Assembly (NCBI GenBank): GCA_022432975.1
Contig: CM039512.1
Coordinates: 36,515,730 to 36,579,729 of the forward strand
Length of the DNA stretch: 64,000 nucleotides
Origin: Begonia masoniana
Lineage: Eukaryota; Streptophyta; Magnoliopsida; Cucurbitales; Begoniaceae
Direction: 5' to 3'
Part shown: positions 46,009 through 56,625 of the stretch, piece after piece
Layout: the number at the start of each line of letters is the position of its first letter
Position numbering within the stretch: position 1 is the stretch's first letter
Notes under the pieces: model-generated
Seen by the model: the letters and a program-made list of their open reading frames with translations, nothing else
Databases searched by the model: none
Told to the model about the DNA's origin: nothing
Translations under genes and position numbers: made by a program

Positions 46009-46509
46009 ATGTTTCGAGGAAAAGATCCTCGAGATGACGTTCTAGATCGACTTACGGAGTTACTAAATCGTCAGTCACAGCACATGGACCGGCAAGCACA
46101 ACTTATCGATAGACAATCTCGTCAACTCCAACTATTGACTAACCGAGAAGAACTTAGGATTCATGGCGTGGATGCTCCTCATGACCACGGTACCAAGAGG
46201 AAGGACAAGAAGAGAGTCGATAAAAACCGACCGAAGCGCGCACGAAGAACTTCGCAAAGGCCTCTGTGTCTTAGTTGCCAGAAGCAGCATCGTGGGAAAT
46301 GCAGATCAGGCACAGATAAATGCTTTCGATGTGGAGAGAATGGTCATTTCGTCAAAGACTGCCCAAGGCCGGGCCGAGGTCAACCGGGTACAGGCCAACG
46401 AGACGCAAATCAGGGAAACGATGCCCGAATGTTGCTTGCCTCGACTGGAGAAGAAGAAACCGCCCAACCTTCGGCTATTACAGGTTGGAGCTACATCCAA
46501 ACTCCCTAA
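46009..46509 (+). CDS. gag: Element D truncated gag with zinc knuckle (166 aa)
   Basis: Open frame from the ATG 14 bp after the predicted intron. Residues 1-62 are the gag N-terminus (DVLDRLTELLNRQSQHMDRQ), a glutamine-rich helix. The capsid domain present in A, C and J (about 150 residues from the PPVFDG region on) is deleted. Residues 63-105 are strongly basic (KRKDKKRVDKNRPKRARR), followed by a CCHC knuckle (CFRCGENGHFVKDC, about residues 106-119) and an acidic tail. It could still encode a small RNA-binding protein, which is speculation; simple decay is the default view. The next section of the element is non-coding. Confidence 0.7.
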   Translation: MFRGKDPRDDVLDRLTELLNRQSQHMDRQAQLIDRQSRQLQLLTNREELRIHGVDAPHDHGTKRKDKKRVDKNRPKRARRTSQRPLCLSCQKQHRGKCRSGTDKCFRCGENGHFVKDCPRPGRGQPGTGQRDANQGNDARMLLASTGEEETAQPSAITGWSYIQTP

Positions 46510-46579
46510 CGCCAGCCAAATTGAATGCCTACACTGTATCCAAATTCTGGGTTGTAACCCAGATTTCAATATAATTCTA

Positions 46580-47560
46580 AACTCCTCTTCATTCTAACTT
46601 CGACTTCTCAAAGTAAGTCCCTTTAGTTCCTATACTTCTTAATCTCGTGTCTGTTGAATACGTAACTAACCCTTTCACGCGCTCGAGACCTTCTCAAATT
46701 ACTTGCTCCAACGTTAAGTTCTTTTAACTGCACTACGATTGTCCACCTATCGAGTATAACAATATGCTCGTTTATCAAACACGAATCTCCATTAACCTCG
46801 AGCACAGTAAGGTCTCTAAGTCTCGCTGTGGATTTGCTCTAAAGCCACTCATTCTAACCTTAAGTCACTTATATATATCCATCGGTCACGATTCGTCAAA
46901 TACGATTCGTACGACATTAACCACTGAGTTAAACTTCTAATCTTAACTCTTCATTGGATCTACGATCCCCCGTACTTATCTCAAATGTCGTGCTAGACTT
47001 CTCACAATTACCCGATGGTCTTTTTAGTCGGGTTCTAATTACTTCGCTTGGCTCCTGCACGATAACTTGTTCAACAGTCTACTCATTTACAAACTTGTTG
47101 CTGATAAGCTTCTTCAGATTCTCAGTTCTTCCCCCTCTATTTTCCAAGAGAAGGATTCAGAAACTTCTTTTCATTAAGGTTTAACCCTCCTAGATCATTG
47201 AACACTAATGTTTCTACTTCCTTACCGGAGGTAAGCCCTACGTTTGCGGTTCTTAACTTAAACCGTACACACTATAAACCTGCTCTAACTGTGTCGCTAT
47301 CCTTCCTATAGTCACTCATGCTACTTGAAACTCTTTAGCACAACCTTAAACCTGAAGTGCTAAATTTTTCCTTAGTAGTCACCACGTTTAAATCTTAACT
47401 CCTATGTTTTTGTTTACTTACCTCTATTCAAGCAACACCAAAGGTCTAACGTGCCTACTACTCATTAATTATTCTTAACGTCACTAAGTCTCCCACCTGG
47501 TAAGTCGGTTAAAATCTTCTAACCGATTTAATATCTTCCCTTATGGATTAGTCTTCTAGG
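46580..47560. repeat. Non-coding module of element D
   Basis: Occupies the place of protease, RT and RNase H. Words such as GAGCAC, AAGGTCTCTAAGTCTC and CACTCATTCTAACCTTAAG (46799-46870) align with 15274-15350 of element A on the same strand, though the two elements run in opposite directions. No domain in any frame. Confidence 0.65.
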
Positions 47561-47563
47561 GTG

Positions 47564-48869
47564 CCTAAGGTGGTACGTGCCTAACGACGAGAGCCTGAAG
47601 AAGGATATTTTAGCTGAGACACATTCTTCAGCTTATTCAGTGCACCCGGGGAGTACCAAGATGTACCGGGACTTAAAGCAGCACTTCTGGTGGCCAGGTA
47701 TGAAGAGGGAGGTTGCCCAGCATGTTGAGACCTGTTTAGTTTGTCAACAGGTTAAGGCAGAGCACCAGAGGCCAGCTGGAACATTATTGCCACTGCCGGT
47801 TCCGGAGTGGAAGTGGGAGCAGACATCCATGGATTTTATCGTGGGGCTCCCGAGGACTACGCGAGGCCATGATGGCATTTGGGTTATTGTGGGCTGATTG
47901 ACATAGTCGGCTCACTTCTTGCCAGTGAAGATGTCGTCATCTATGGATCAGCTCGCCGAACTCTATGTGCAGGAGATTGTTAGTCTGCACGGAGTTCCAA
48001 TATCTATTGTCTCCGACAGAGGTCCGAGATTTACCTCGAAGTTCTGGAAGAGTTTACACCGAGCTATGGGGACTCAGCTTAATTTCAGCACAGCATTCCA
48101 TCCTCAGACTGATGGTCAGACAGAGAGGACGAATCAGATACTTGAGGATATGCTCAGAGCATGTGTGCTGGAGTTTCAGGGCTCGTGGAGCCGATATTTG
48201 CCCTCGGTCGAGTTCTCGTACAATAACAGCTTCCAGGCTACTATTGGCATGACACCGTACGAAGCTCTGTATGGTCGGAAGTGTAGGTCTCCGTTACATT
48301 GGGACGAGGTTGGCAAGGCCAGCATCGTTGGTCCTGAGATCTTACAGCAAACGGCAGAGAAGATTGCCGTTATCCGACAGCGTATTCAAATAGCTCAGAG
48401 CCGACAGAAGAGTTATGCTGATACAAGACGGCGTGAGCTAGAGTTCGAGGAGGGCGACGAAGTTTATTTGAAGGTTTCTCCGTCCAAAAGCGTCGCGAGG
48501 TTTGGAAGGAGGGGTAAGTTGAACCCTCGTTACATGGGGCCCTTTCCTATTCTGAAGGGGATCGGGAAGTTGGCGTATAGACTGCAGCTTCCGGTTTCTA
48601 TGGAGGGTATCCACGACGTGTTTCATGTATCGATACTTCGGAGATGCCTACGTGATCCATCACATGCCGTGGCGACTACAGAGATCGAGGTACAGCCTAC
48701 CTTGACCTACGAGGAAAGGCCGGTACGTATTTTGGAGCATTCCGTCAAAGTTTTACGCAATAAGGAGATCCCACTAGTCAAAGTCTTGTGGCGGAACCAT
48801 GAGGTGGAAGAAGCGACTTGGGAGCGACAACAGGACATGATGTCTAGATATCCCGAGTTGTTTGTATGA
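47564..48869 (+). pseudogene. pol: Element D integrase with two in-frame stops
   Basis: Starts abruptly inside the polyprotein (RWYVPNDE). The zinc-binding H-H-C-C region ([24 protein letters not shown]) and the first catalytic Asp (MDFIVGLP) are in frame to 47894, followed by TGA at 47895-47897 and TAG nine bases later in the same frame, replacing residues of the conserved DRLTKSAHF region. The frame then continues to 48869 with Asp (IVSDRGPRF), Glu (DGQTERT), GPY/F-like module (PRYMGPFPIL) and chromo-like tail (PLVKVLWRNHEVEEATWE). RT and RNase H are absent. Non-functional as it stands. Confidence 0.9.
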
Positions 48870-48888
48870 TTTAAATTTTGTGGACAAA

Positions 48889-48910
48889 ATTCTGAATAAG
48901 GAGGGTAGAA
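48889..48910 (+). promoter_or_regulatory. Polypurine tract of element D
   Basis: AATAAGGAGGGTAGAA directly before the LTR start TGTAATATCC. Confidence 0.8.
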
Positions 48911-49934
48911 TGTAATATCCGGTTCGTACGGACTTTTGGATTTAATATATTATATTCATATATATATTATGTGAGGCATTTTTATTAAATATGTCAAATC
49001 AGGTCCGATTTACGAAAAGAAAACGTCATTTCGATCCTAGCGATTAATTAGAATTTTAAGGAAATTATGGGAATTTTCGGAGATCAAACACTATATTCCG
49101 AGTAAATACGCTTTTCGTAAAGTAAAAGACGTTCTCGTAAAAATAGTAAACGAGGTCCGAATCGCGAACGAACAGTTTTAATAAATCCCTGGCAATGAAT
49201 AAAAGTTATTGGCAAAGTATGGAGTTTTCGAGAATCCAAATCGTTGGACGATTGACGAACCGAAAGACGAAATCAATATAAAAATCAAAGAAGGGCAAAA
49301 TGGTCTTTTTGCAAATCAAATTTTTATTAAAAAGGCAATTGCCTTTCTCCTTCGACAGAACACTTTCCTTCTGTCTTTTTCTCCTCTGCCCGCGCCAAGA
49401 ACAGAGAGCTTCCTTCTCTCTGGCCGCCGGCGTTCTCACGACGTCCGACCTCCGTCCGACCTCCGTTCTTCCTCCGTCCTTCACGTTTTCTTCCTCTCTC
49501 GCTACCCTCGGTATGTAGCTTTAGTTTTCGAGCGTTTAATTCGAGTTTCGGTTCGATTTAGGGTTAGGGTTTCGATTAGGGTTTTCGTTAAAAGTGCGAT
49601 TTAGGCTTCGTAATTAATAGGTTAGCTATAATTACGTATATATTGAACGTATTGAACGTTATTGGACGAAGAAAAGTCGAATTGCGAAAAAGTTATAAAT
49701 TGGTAAAATTTCGGGTTTTAGGGAAAAACTCATTATTTGAGAATTTGGATAATCGAGCTTTAATTAACGTTCGAAATGCTCTAATTAGCTAAGTGGAGAA
49801 TTTAGGAGAATTCGCTAGTTAAGGATTTTGTAATTTGGACGTTTATAGTTTAAATCGGTTCTAACTATGAATATCGTGTTTTCTCACAGACACACGACTC
49901 CCGTGGACGAAGCTAGTAATTCAGTGCGCTCCAG

Positions 49935-50528
49935 GTAAGTTTTCGTGACTTACTTTGACCCAAAGGTCTACACCATACTCTGTCGTCATCTCGAGAATAC
50001 TCGAGGAATCGTTTGTTTTACGTTATTCTGGTTGGGTAGTTAGGTTAGTTGTTTATAGGTTATGTTATATTGTCTGCTGATATGAACTGTTTGTTTACTT
50101 TCCGCTGATATGAACTGTTCATGCATCACGGTTTTCGAAAGTCATGAAAAGGAATTTCTGCACATGTTTTTAAGAAAAGGAACGTATATCTGAAATGAAA
50201 TCTGTAACGAAATCTGAATGAATAAACGTAATCTGTCTGTTTCTGGTCATGCGAGATGGGGCTCAGGCACGGCTGTGCGTGTTGCAAGCGTGTACCCCCC
50301 CTCTCTAACCCCACGGGGTAGTCCAACCGCCGGACGGGCCCCCTTGGGTTAGTGGGTCGAGGTCTCGGTGACAATCTGTCTGTCTGCGACGTAATGAATC
50401 TGTAATCTGTAATTCTGTATCTGTAATCTGAATCTGAGCATGATTTCTGAATGGCATACGCACGCATGCATCTGCATTTACGTAACTTACTGAGATTTCA
50501 ATATCTCATATGTGTCTGTATGGTGTAG
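49935..50528 (+). other. Predicted LTR-leader intron, element D
   Basis: GCTCCAG|GTAAGTTTTCG to TATGGTGTAG|GTGA, 594 bp, with TTACTGAG upstream of the acceptor. The plus-strand counterpart of the minus-strand introns in the other LTRs, which makes the signal strand-specific to the element. Confidence 0.55.
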
Positions 50529-51063
50529 GTGATCTGCTAGGTTACGTTGATCCAGGTGAGGACGAGGTTCCTCCTCCTGACGTAGGTGGCAGCTGATGGA
50601 TGATGGCCGTGGGAGTGCGCTGAGTAGTCGAGGCGCTTTTGACCCGTGGGGATGTATGTATGGACTCTGGGGTTATTTTGGGATGTGTTGATCTGATAAT
50701 TGTATAGAATATGTAGGTTGTTTGGATCTGGATAGGGGTTAGATAACGTTTTGGTAATTGTATGTAAAACGTTTTGGTTAAAACTGTTTGATAAACGTTT
50801 TAAAATGTTTTGGTTTAGAACCGTTATTTAAACGTTATAGAAATTCTGGAACTGCTTGGTTGTCTAAATTAAATATTATAAGTTGTTTGTAGGTTGTTAC
50901 GGATAGCTCGGTTTTTAGAGCTATCCACGCAGTTGGACTTCGCCAAGTCCGCCGTAATACGATTGAGTTTAGAATACGTTTGAGCGGGATTGAAGCTATG
51001 AGTTTGTTGATAATGTTGATGAATGAAATGGATGAAATGTGAAAATGTTGAAGGAAAAGTGAA

Positions 51064-51375
51064 GTGAATTGCTCTCTGGAATCGGATTCCAGAGAGCTGA
51101 GATTGTGTTCTGCTCTCGGGAATTCCAGAGAGCTAAGTATTGAACGAAAACAGAAGGAACGAAAACAGAAGGAAGAAACAAGGAGAAGTCTGATCGCTTG
51201 GGGGATCGCTGCCCTTGCTACATGCTGCAGCGATCGATCTCTGCTGAAAAGCAGAGATCGATCGCTTGCTGCATGCAAGCATGCAGCGATCGATCTCTGT
51301 AAACTACAGAGATCGATCGCTTGCTACCTTTATGCAAGCAGCGATCGATCTCTGTAGTTTACAGAGATCGATCGC
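51064..51375 (+). repeat. Hairpin-rich patch in LTR D
   Basis: A CTCTGGAATC/GATTCCAGAG inverted repeat is followed by at least three perfect palindromes of 28-34 bp on CGATCGATCTCTG cores, separated by GCTTGCTGCATGCAAGC-like palindromes. As RNA they would form a row of stable stems. Confidence 0.9.
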
Positions 51376-51646
51376 CCCCCCCCCCCTCTTTTTGGCAGCG
51401 AGTTCCGTTTCTGCCCTCTGTTATTAAATGTTTTAATATATTAAGTTTTAATAAATTGTTTTATAGTTTGTTTTAAATGCTTTTAAGGTTCAAATTGAAT
51501 TCCGATTTCAGTTCTGTTTTCAACTTCAGTTTTTATTTCCGCACAAAGTTTTATTTAAACTATAAGAAAGTAAAAAAAAAAAAGTATAAAAAAAAAAAAT
51601 ATATAGTACGAAAATATGGGTACAGTATTAGGGGTGTTACATTAGT

Positions 51647-52161
51647 AGACTCTTCTTTTAAAACATATGTTATTATCAAAATTCAGTATAATTAAATCTT
51701 TCATTGTTTAATGAAACAGGTGCTAAATCTGTTTGATTTACATACCAACAATAACCAACCAACCAAAGTTCTTAGACTCATTTAAATTTACAAAACATGG
51801 TTTTAAATAATAAAGTCCTTTTAAACAAACATTACATACCAAAATACATGAATGAGTACCCACTTGTCAAAATCGCTCTAACAACAACAAGTGTTTTTCG
51901 TGGACATACTCTTTCAACTGCCTTCTTTATTCTGATGCATTTTTGTAAGTCCTTCCTGTGATTTTGTCACCTACATCATAAATTTTATCTAATGAGCTTA
52001 ATGCTCAACAAGTAATGTATAATGATATAAGCATGAACAATTCATAAATATACATTTCGTAATAAAATACATTCTTTTAAGCTTTCTTTCTTTTCTTTTC
52101 TTTCACTTGTCAATCTAGTTATTGGGGGTAATTCAACTTAGGGAGGAGTAGGCACCATTTG
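51647..52161 (-). mobile_element. LTR H, second part
   Basis: Continues LTR H after element D. It carries the shared acceptor signal on minus (ATGATGTAG|GTGA, 51971-51972) and GAGCATTAAGCTCATT upstream of it. It is cut at 52161 by LTR I. Confidence 0.55.
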
Positions 52162-52828
52162 TGTAACACCCGAGAACTTCCTATTACGTGCGTAGCCTAC
52201 GATTAGATGTATTAGGAGAGTTTAATTATACAAGGGTGTTGTTATGTTTTGTAGTGTATTAGAAGAAGTGAAATGAGAATTGAGAGTTGACAAGTCAAAC
52301 TCCAAGATGATTGGTGGAGAGTTGAGTTGACTTTGTCAATATGTATGTTGACCAATATAAAGGTAGAAGTGTGATGGAATTTTGGTGAATTGTTAATGCT
52401 TTTTGCGTTGGTTTTAATGAAGTAAAAGGTGGGGGTAAAAGTTTAATTTTTGAAAGCTTGGGGGGAGAAATTAAAAAGTGAATGAAAGTTATAGTTTAAA
52501 TGTTGTTCTTTCTCATTTTCTCTCCATTTTCATCGACTTCTTCTTCATCCTCCATTGTTGGCGATTCTTCTCCCTCTTTCTTCATTTCTTCAAGTGATTT
52601 CAAGGTAAGTTTACATGGGTTTTGTTTTATATGCATGTGGATGAAGTTTGTGGGAGTTTTGAGGTGTTGCTGCTGACGTGCAGGTACCAGGCCCCATCGG
52701 ATATTGGTGTTAGAGCCGACACTAGAGTAGAGGGGAAACCGCTACAGATACTGGAATTGCAGAGTCAGACTCTGAGAGAACAAAGAGATCCCTTTGCGGT
52801 GAAGTTTTATGGGACCAAAATCACGGCA
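52162..52828 (+). mobile_element. LTR fragment I before the assembly gap
   Basis: Starts TGTAACACCCGAG on plus. A pyrimidine-rich stretch (52505-52590) leads into a donor CAAG|GTAAGTTT (52605), as expected of a 5' leader. From about 52684 the sequence changes character: the frame RADTRVEGKPLQILELQSQ then TLREQRDPFAVKFYG loosely resembles the tail of a gypsy integrase, but it stops at the gap. The join at the gap may not be genuine. Confidence 0.45.
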
Positions 52829-52928
52829 NNNNNNNNNNNNNNNNNNNNNNNNNNNNNNNNNNNNNNNNNNNNNNNNNNNNNNNNNNNNNNNNNNNNNNNN
52901 NNNNNNNNNNNNNNNNNNNNNNNNNNNN
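52829..52928. other. Assembly gap (100 N)
   Basis: Exactly 100 N, the conventional size for a gap of unknown length. The first about 450 bp of the 3' LTR of element J and its left target duplication are missing here. Confidence 0.98.
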
Positions 52929-54600
52929 GCATAACATTCATACTATGAAAATCAGTAACTCACCCAGAATTCATATAGCGGAAGACTTTAGCAAACAGAC
53001 TGTTCAATACTCCTTAAAATTATTTCCAGATTCAGAGGTCAACAGACAACTTCGAAAGAAGACTCAATATTATAAAATAAACTCATCCTACTCAAACTAT
53101 CATATTCATTATCGTAACTAAAATCATAAAAACATTAACCAGGGGTCTCATTTGCATCCAACCACAGAAATTGCACCCTGATCACCTTCCAGCAACCAAG
53201 CTCAGACATCATCATAAGCTTTGGGATCCTCACCTGAAATCTCATCACCTACATCATAAGGTTTAAACTATAAGCCTAATGCTTAGTAAGGAATGCAATA
53301 CTAACAAGTATGCATGAATGCTCATTTGAGAAACAAATGCTCATAAATCCTTTCTTGTTTGTATTCATACACAAAATCTCCATTCTTATTCATCCTTCAT
53401 ATTCATCAATCATATTCATCATTCATATTCATCAATCATAATCTTCGTTCATGTTCATCAATCATATTCTTCGTTCATGTTATGTGGATTAAGAGAGGAT
53501 TTGTGCCGGTAAAGGGGGTTGAAAGTGAGAGTGTACATAATCCCTTGCGGGTCGTAATCATGGTCCTTCCTTTTGGACAGTGACATACGTCAAACCGCTC
53601 CCAACCCTCACTTAATTCACGTTGCATAAGATTTACTTCGTTATCTAACTTTATTCATGAGAAAACCATGCTCTTAAAATATTTTCATATGCATAAAATA
53701 GTCATGATGCATGTATATGGAAATTCTTAAATCATCAAGCTACAGAATAGAGCACTATCCAACATGGAACCTTACCATTGAACTAATCATCAACATAAAT
53801 GCTAGTCAGTAACATAAGGAACTACTAATCATCGTATGAGTTTCTACCTAGCATCCTTTGATGTAGGGTCCTAAAGACTGAGAAACCTATACATTCACTT
53901 ACCTGGTCTCCTTAGCAATTTGAGCTCCTTTCTCTTCAAACTTCTTCACCTAAAACATTTACATTGCAGTAGTTAAAACAAAACCCTATTAGTTCTAACC
54001 ACAAGTCATCCTAGGATTTAATAGCTAAAGTCACTCCCGAATCCTTAGTATAGTTCTCTGTGCAGTTTGAAATCCAAAACCCAAAACAGACAGATTCGAT
54101 TAGCGATAACTCAGGGTTGGTTGTTTAATGTCCAAAATCGATTCGGAATGACATTACCACTTTCAGATTTTAAAATATCCTTACTAATACTCGGCCATTG
54201 AAGAATCCAGAACCTCAACACATAGCTGAAAACAGAGCTTAACGACTAAAAGATAGCTACATTGCCAAACTCGTACCTCGAGCACAAAGTAGCCGAGAAG
54301 CAGCAAGGAAACTGATCGTCGAAGGAGGGATTTCCAGCTGACAGAGAGCGAGAGCTCAGGAGGGAAAGTCGCCGAGAGTAAGAGATGACGGCTACAGTGG
54401 TTTAAATGAGGTTTGAATCCTATCCTTTTTCTTTAAATACTGGTCTCATTCCTCCATTATTACAACTTTGCCACTCAACCTAGTTTAAATCCACATGTAA
54501 TTAATTAAGCTTGGCATAAAACTCTAAACCGTGAAGATTGAATATTCATGACCGTTAATGCAGTTAGGAAGTCACCTAGTTGAAGTTGTCGGGTGTTACA
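52929..54600 (-). mobile_element. 3' LTR of element J, partial
   Basis: Begins at LTR position of about 460 and ends GTCGGGTGTTACA. It contains a TATTCATCA-type repeat (about 53390-53480) and an about 340-bp stretch (about 53480-53790) deleted from the 5' LTR. The predicted intron is intact here. Confidence 0.85.
53249..53902 (-). other. Predicted LTR-leader intron, element J 3' LTR
   Basis: On minus: GAGACCAG|GTAAGTG (53897-53902) to ATGATGTAG|GTGA (53249-53250), 654 bp; TAAG lies before the 8-nt GAGACCAG (53903-53910); TTACTAAGCATTAGGC lies upstream of the acceptor. In the 5' LTR the donor is destroyed (CACTACTGG near 60315). Confidence 0.55.
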
Positions 54601-54622
54601 TCCACCCCTCCTTAAACAAAAT
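54601..54622 (-). promoter_or_regulatory. Polypurine tract of element J
   Basis: On minus, TTTAAGGAGGGGTGGA before the LTR start TGTAACACCC. Confidence 0.75.
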
Positions 54623-54641
54623 TTTCGTCCCCGAAAATTGA

Positions 54642-56193
54642 TCAAGTGAAGAGTACTGGATATTTGTCCATCTTGTTCTGCTGTCTTTCCCATGTGGCTT
54701 CCTCGATACCATGATTCATCCATAAAACTTTCACCAGTGGAATCTCTTTATTCCTCAGAGTCTTAACTGCAGATTCCAATATCTGCACCGGCTTTTCTTC
54801 ATACACCAGTGTCGGTTCCAACTCAATATCCGTTGGCTGAATAACTTGCGTCGGATGTCGTATACATTTCCTTAACATTGACACATGAAAGACATTGTGA
54901 ACCCTTTCCAATGATAGAGGCAATTGCAACCTATAAGCTGTACAGCCAACCCTTTCTAAGACAGGGAATGGTCCAATAAATCGTGGGCTTAGCTTTCCTT
55001 TCTTACCAAATCTTAAGACTCCTTTAAATGGTGAAATCCTCAGGAAAACTTCATCATCAACAGAAAACTCGAGGTCTCTTCTCCTTTGGTCTGCATAATT
55101 CTTCTGTCGGCTCTGTGCTGTTATCTTTCTTTTCGTAATAGTGGCAATCTTATCTGACATCTGTTGCAAGATCTCTGGACCTAGGAGTTTTGCTTCACCG
55201 ACCTCATCCCAGTACAAAGGTGACCTGCACTTTCTGCCATAAAGTGCTTCATAAGGTGCCATACCTATGGTGGACTGGTAACTATTGTTGTAAGAGAATT
55301 CAACCAAGGGCAGGTATCGACTCCACGATGTCTGGAACTCTAGCACACATGCCCTCAACATATCCTCAAGTATTTGAATTGTCCGTTCAGATTGTCCATC
55401 GGTTTGTGGGTGGAAGGCAGTGCTGAAAGATAACTTTGATCCTAATGTGCCTTGCAAAATTTGCCAAAATCTTGAGGTGAATCTAGGATCACGATCGGAT
55501 ACAATAGATAAAGGGATTCCATGCAATCTGATGATTTCTTGGACATACAGATCAGCAAGCTGGTCCATTGTGAAAGTCATTCTTACAGGTATAAAGTGTG
55601 CCGATTTTGTCATTCTATCAATCACGACCCAAATACTATCATGTCCTTTAGTTGTCTTTGGCAAACCTACAACAAAATCCATGGCAATGTTTTCCCACTT
55701 CCATTCAGGGATTGGTAGGGGTTGAAGAGTACCTCCTGGTCGTTGATGCTCTGCCTTAACCTGTTGGCATACCAAACATGACTCCACATATTTGGTAACA
55801 TCCCTCTTCATACCACCAATAAAGCAACCTTAAATCCCGATACATCTTGGTGCTACCAGGATGCACAGAAAAGGAAGAAGAATGGGCTTCAGCCAAGATC
55901 AACCCACACAACTCCTTAACATTCAGAATGTACCATCGGTTCCTAAATTTCAAAATACCATCATTAGAGAGACTGAACTCTGAGGAGGCGTCCTTTAACT
56001 TACTCATCATGCTACTATTCTCCTTCGAATCCTTTTGTTGCGCCTCTTTGATCCTGTCCAAAATAGTTGGTCGGATAGATAAATCAGCCAGTAAAACTGA
56101 CAGCTCGGGAACTATTTCCAATTCGAACTTCTGGACTTCCTTCCTCAAAGGTATAGACATGGTTGATATCGCGGGTTGCATTGTCGTTGACAT
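54642..56193 (-). pseudogene. pol: Element J integrase
   Basis: Two overlapping open stretches. 55756-56193 covers the linker and the N-terminal zinc-binding histidines ([18 protein letters not shown]). A frame break near 55800 (after YWW) shifts to 54642-55811 (389 aa), which holds CLVCQQ, the catalytic triad Asp (MDFVVGLP), Asp (IVSDRDPRF) and Glu (DGQSERT), the GPY/F-like module (PRFIGPFPVL) and the chromo-like tail (PLVKVLWMNHGIEEATWE). Apart from the break the domain is complete. It would insert element DNA into the genome. Confidence 0.9.
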
Positions 56194-56283
56194 TCTGCTT
56201 AAAGCATCGGCTACAGCATTAGCCTTGCCTGGATGATACTTAATTTCGAAGTCATAATCTTTAACAAATTCTAACCAAAGTCT

Positions 56284-56583
56284 CTATCTCATGTTTAATT
56301 CCTTTTGAGTAAAGAGGTACTTCAGGCTTTTATGGTCAGAAAATACTTCACATTGTTGTCCATACAGATAATGTCTCCAAATCTTTAATGCAAAAACAAC
56401 TGCGGCTAATTCCAAATCGTGAGTGGGGTAGTTCTGTTCATAATTCTTTAACTGCCTGGAAGCATAAGCCACGACCTTGCTGTCTTGCATCAAGACACAC
56501 CCCAATCCAACTTTGGACGCATCACAATAAACACTAAACCTTCCTCCTTCAATTGGGAGAGTCAAAAGCGGGGCTGTCGTCAA
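56284..56583 (-). pseudogene. pol: Element J RNase H segment
   Basis: RNase H with FSVYCDASK (first catalytic Asp) and [20 protein letters not shown] and [18 protein letters not shown]. It ends in TAG right after NMR, where related elements read CAG (Gln), a C-to-T type change. The region up to 56626 joins it to RT across another stop. Confidence 0.85.
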
Positions 56584-56625
56584 CTTCAGCTTAAGTGTCT
56601 GGAAGCCATTTTCACAGGCTTCAGT

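Larger units (their letters stand above)
45853..51641 (+). mobile_element. Gypsy element D, lacking its 5' LTR
   Basis: Plus-strand relative of element A. It begins inside the PBS (TATCAGAGCCCCCGGG), then leader with a 63-bp predicted intron, a shortened gag, a non-coding module, the integrase half of pol, a purine tract and a complete 3' LTR. TTAGT occurs on both sides (45848-45852, 51642-51646), as for a target duplication, although no 5' LTR is present. Confidence 0.75.
48911..51641 (+). mobile_element. 3' LTR of element D (2,731 bp)
   Basis: TGTAATATCC to AGGGGTGTTACA; related to LTR A in reverse. It has a pyrimidine-rich stretch with GTATGT donor-like site (49490-49515), predicted intron 49935-50528, an ATCTGTAATCTG repeat inside it (50385-50440), and a hairpin-rich patch at 51060-51375 with long perfect palindromes built on GATCGATCTCTG/CAGAGATCGATC. 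No gene. Confidence 0.9.

Noticed and set aside
52690..52730. PBS-like TTGGTGTTAGAGCC
   Set aside because: Two mismatches in the core and no CA-ended LTR before it; the surrounding frame looks more like protein-coding sequence.
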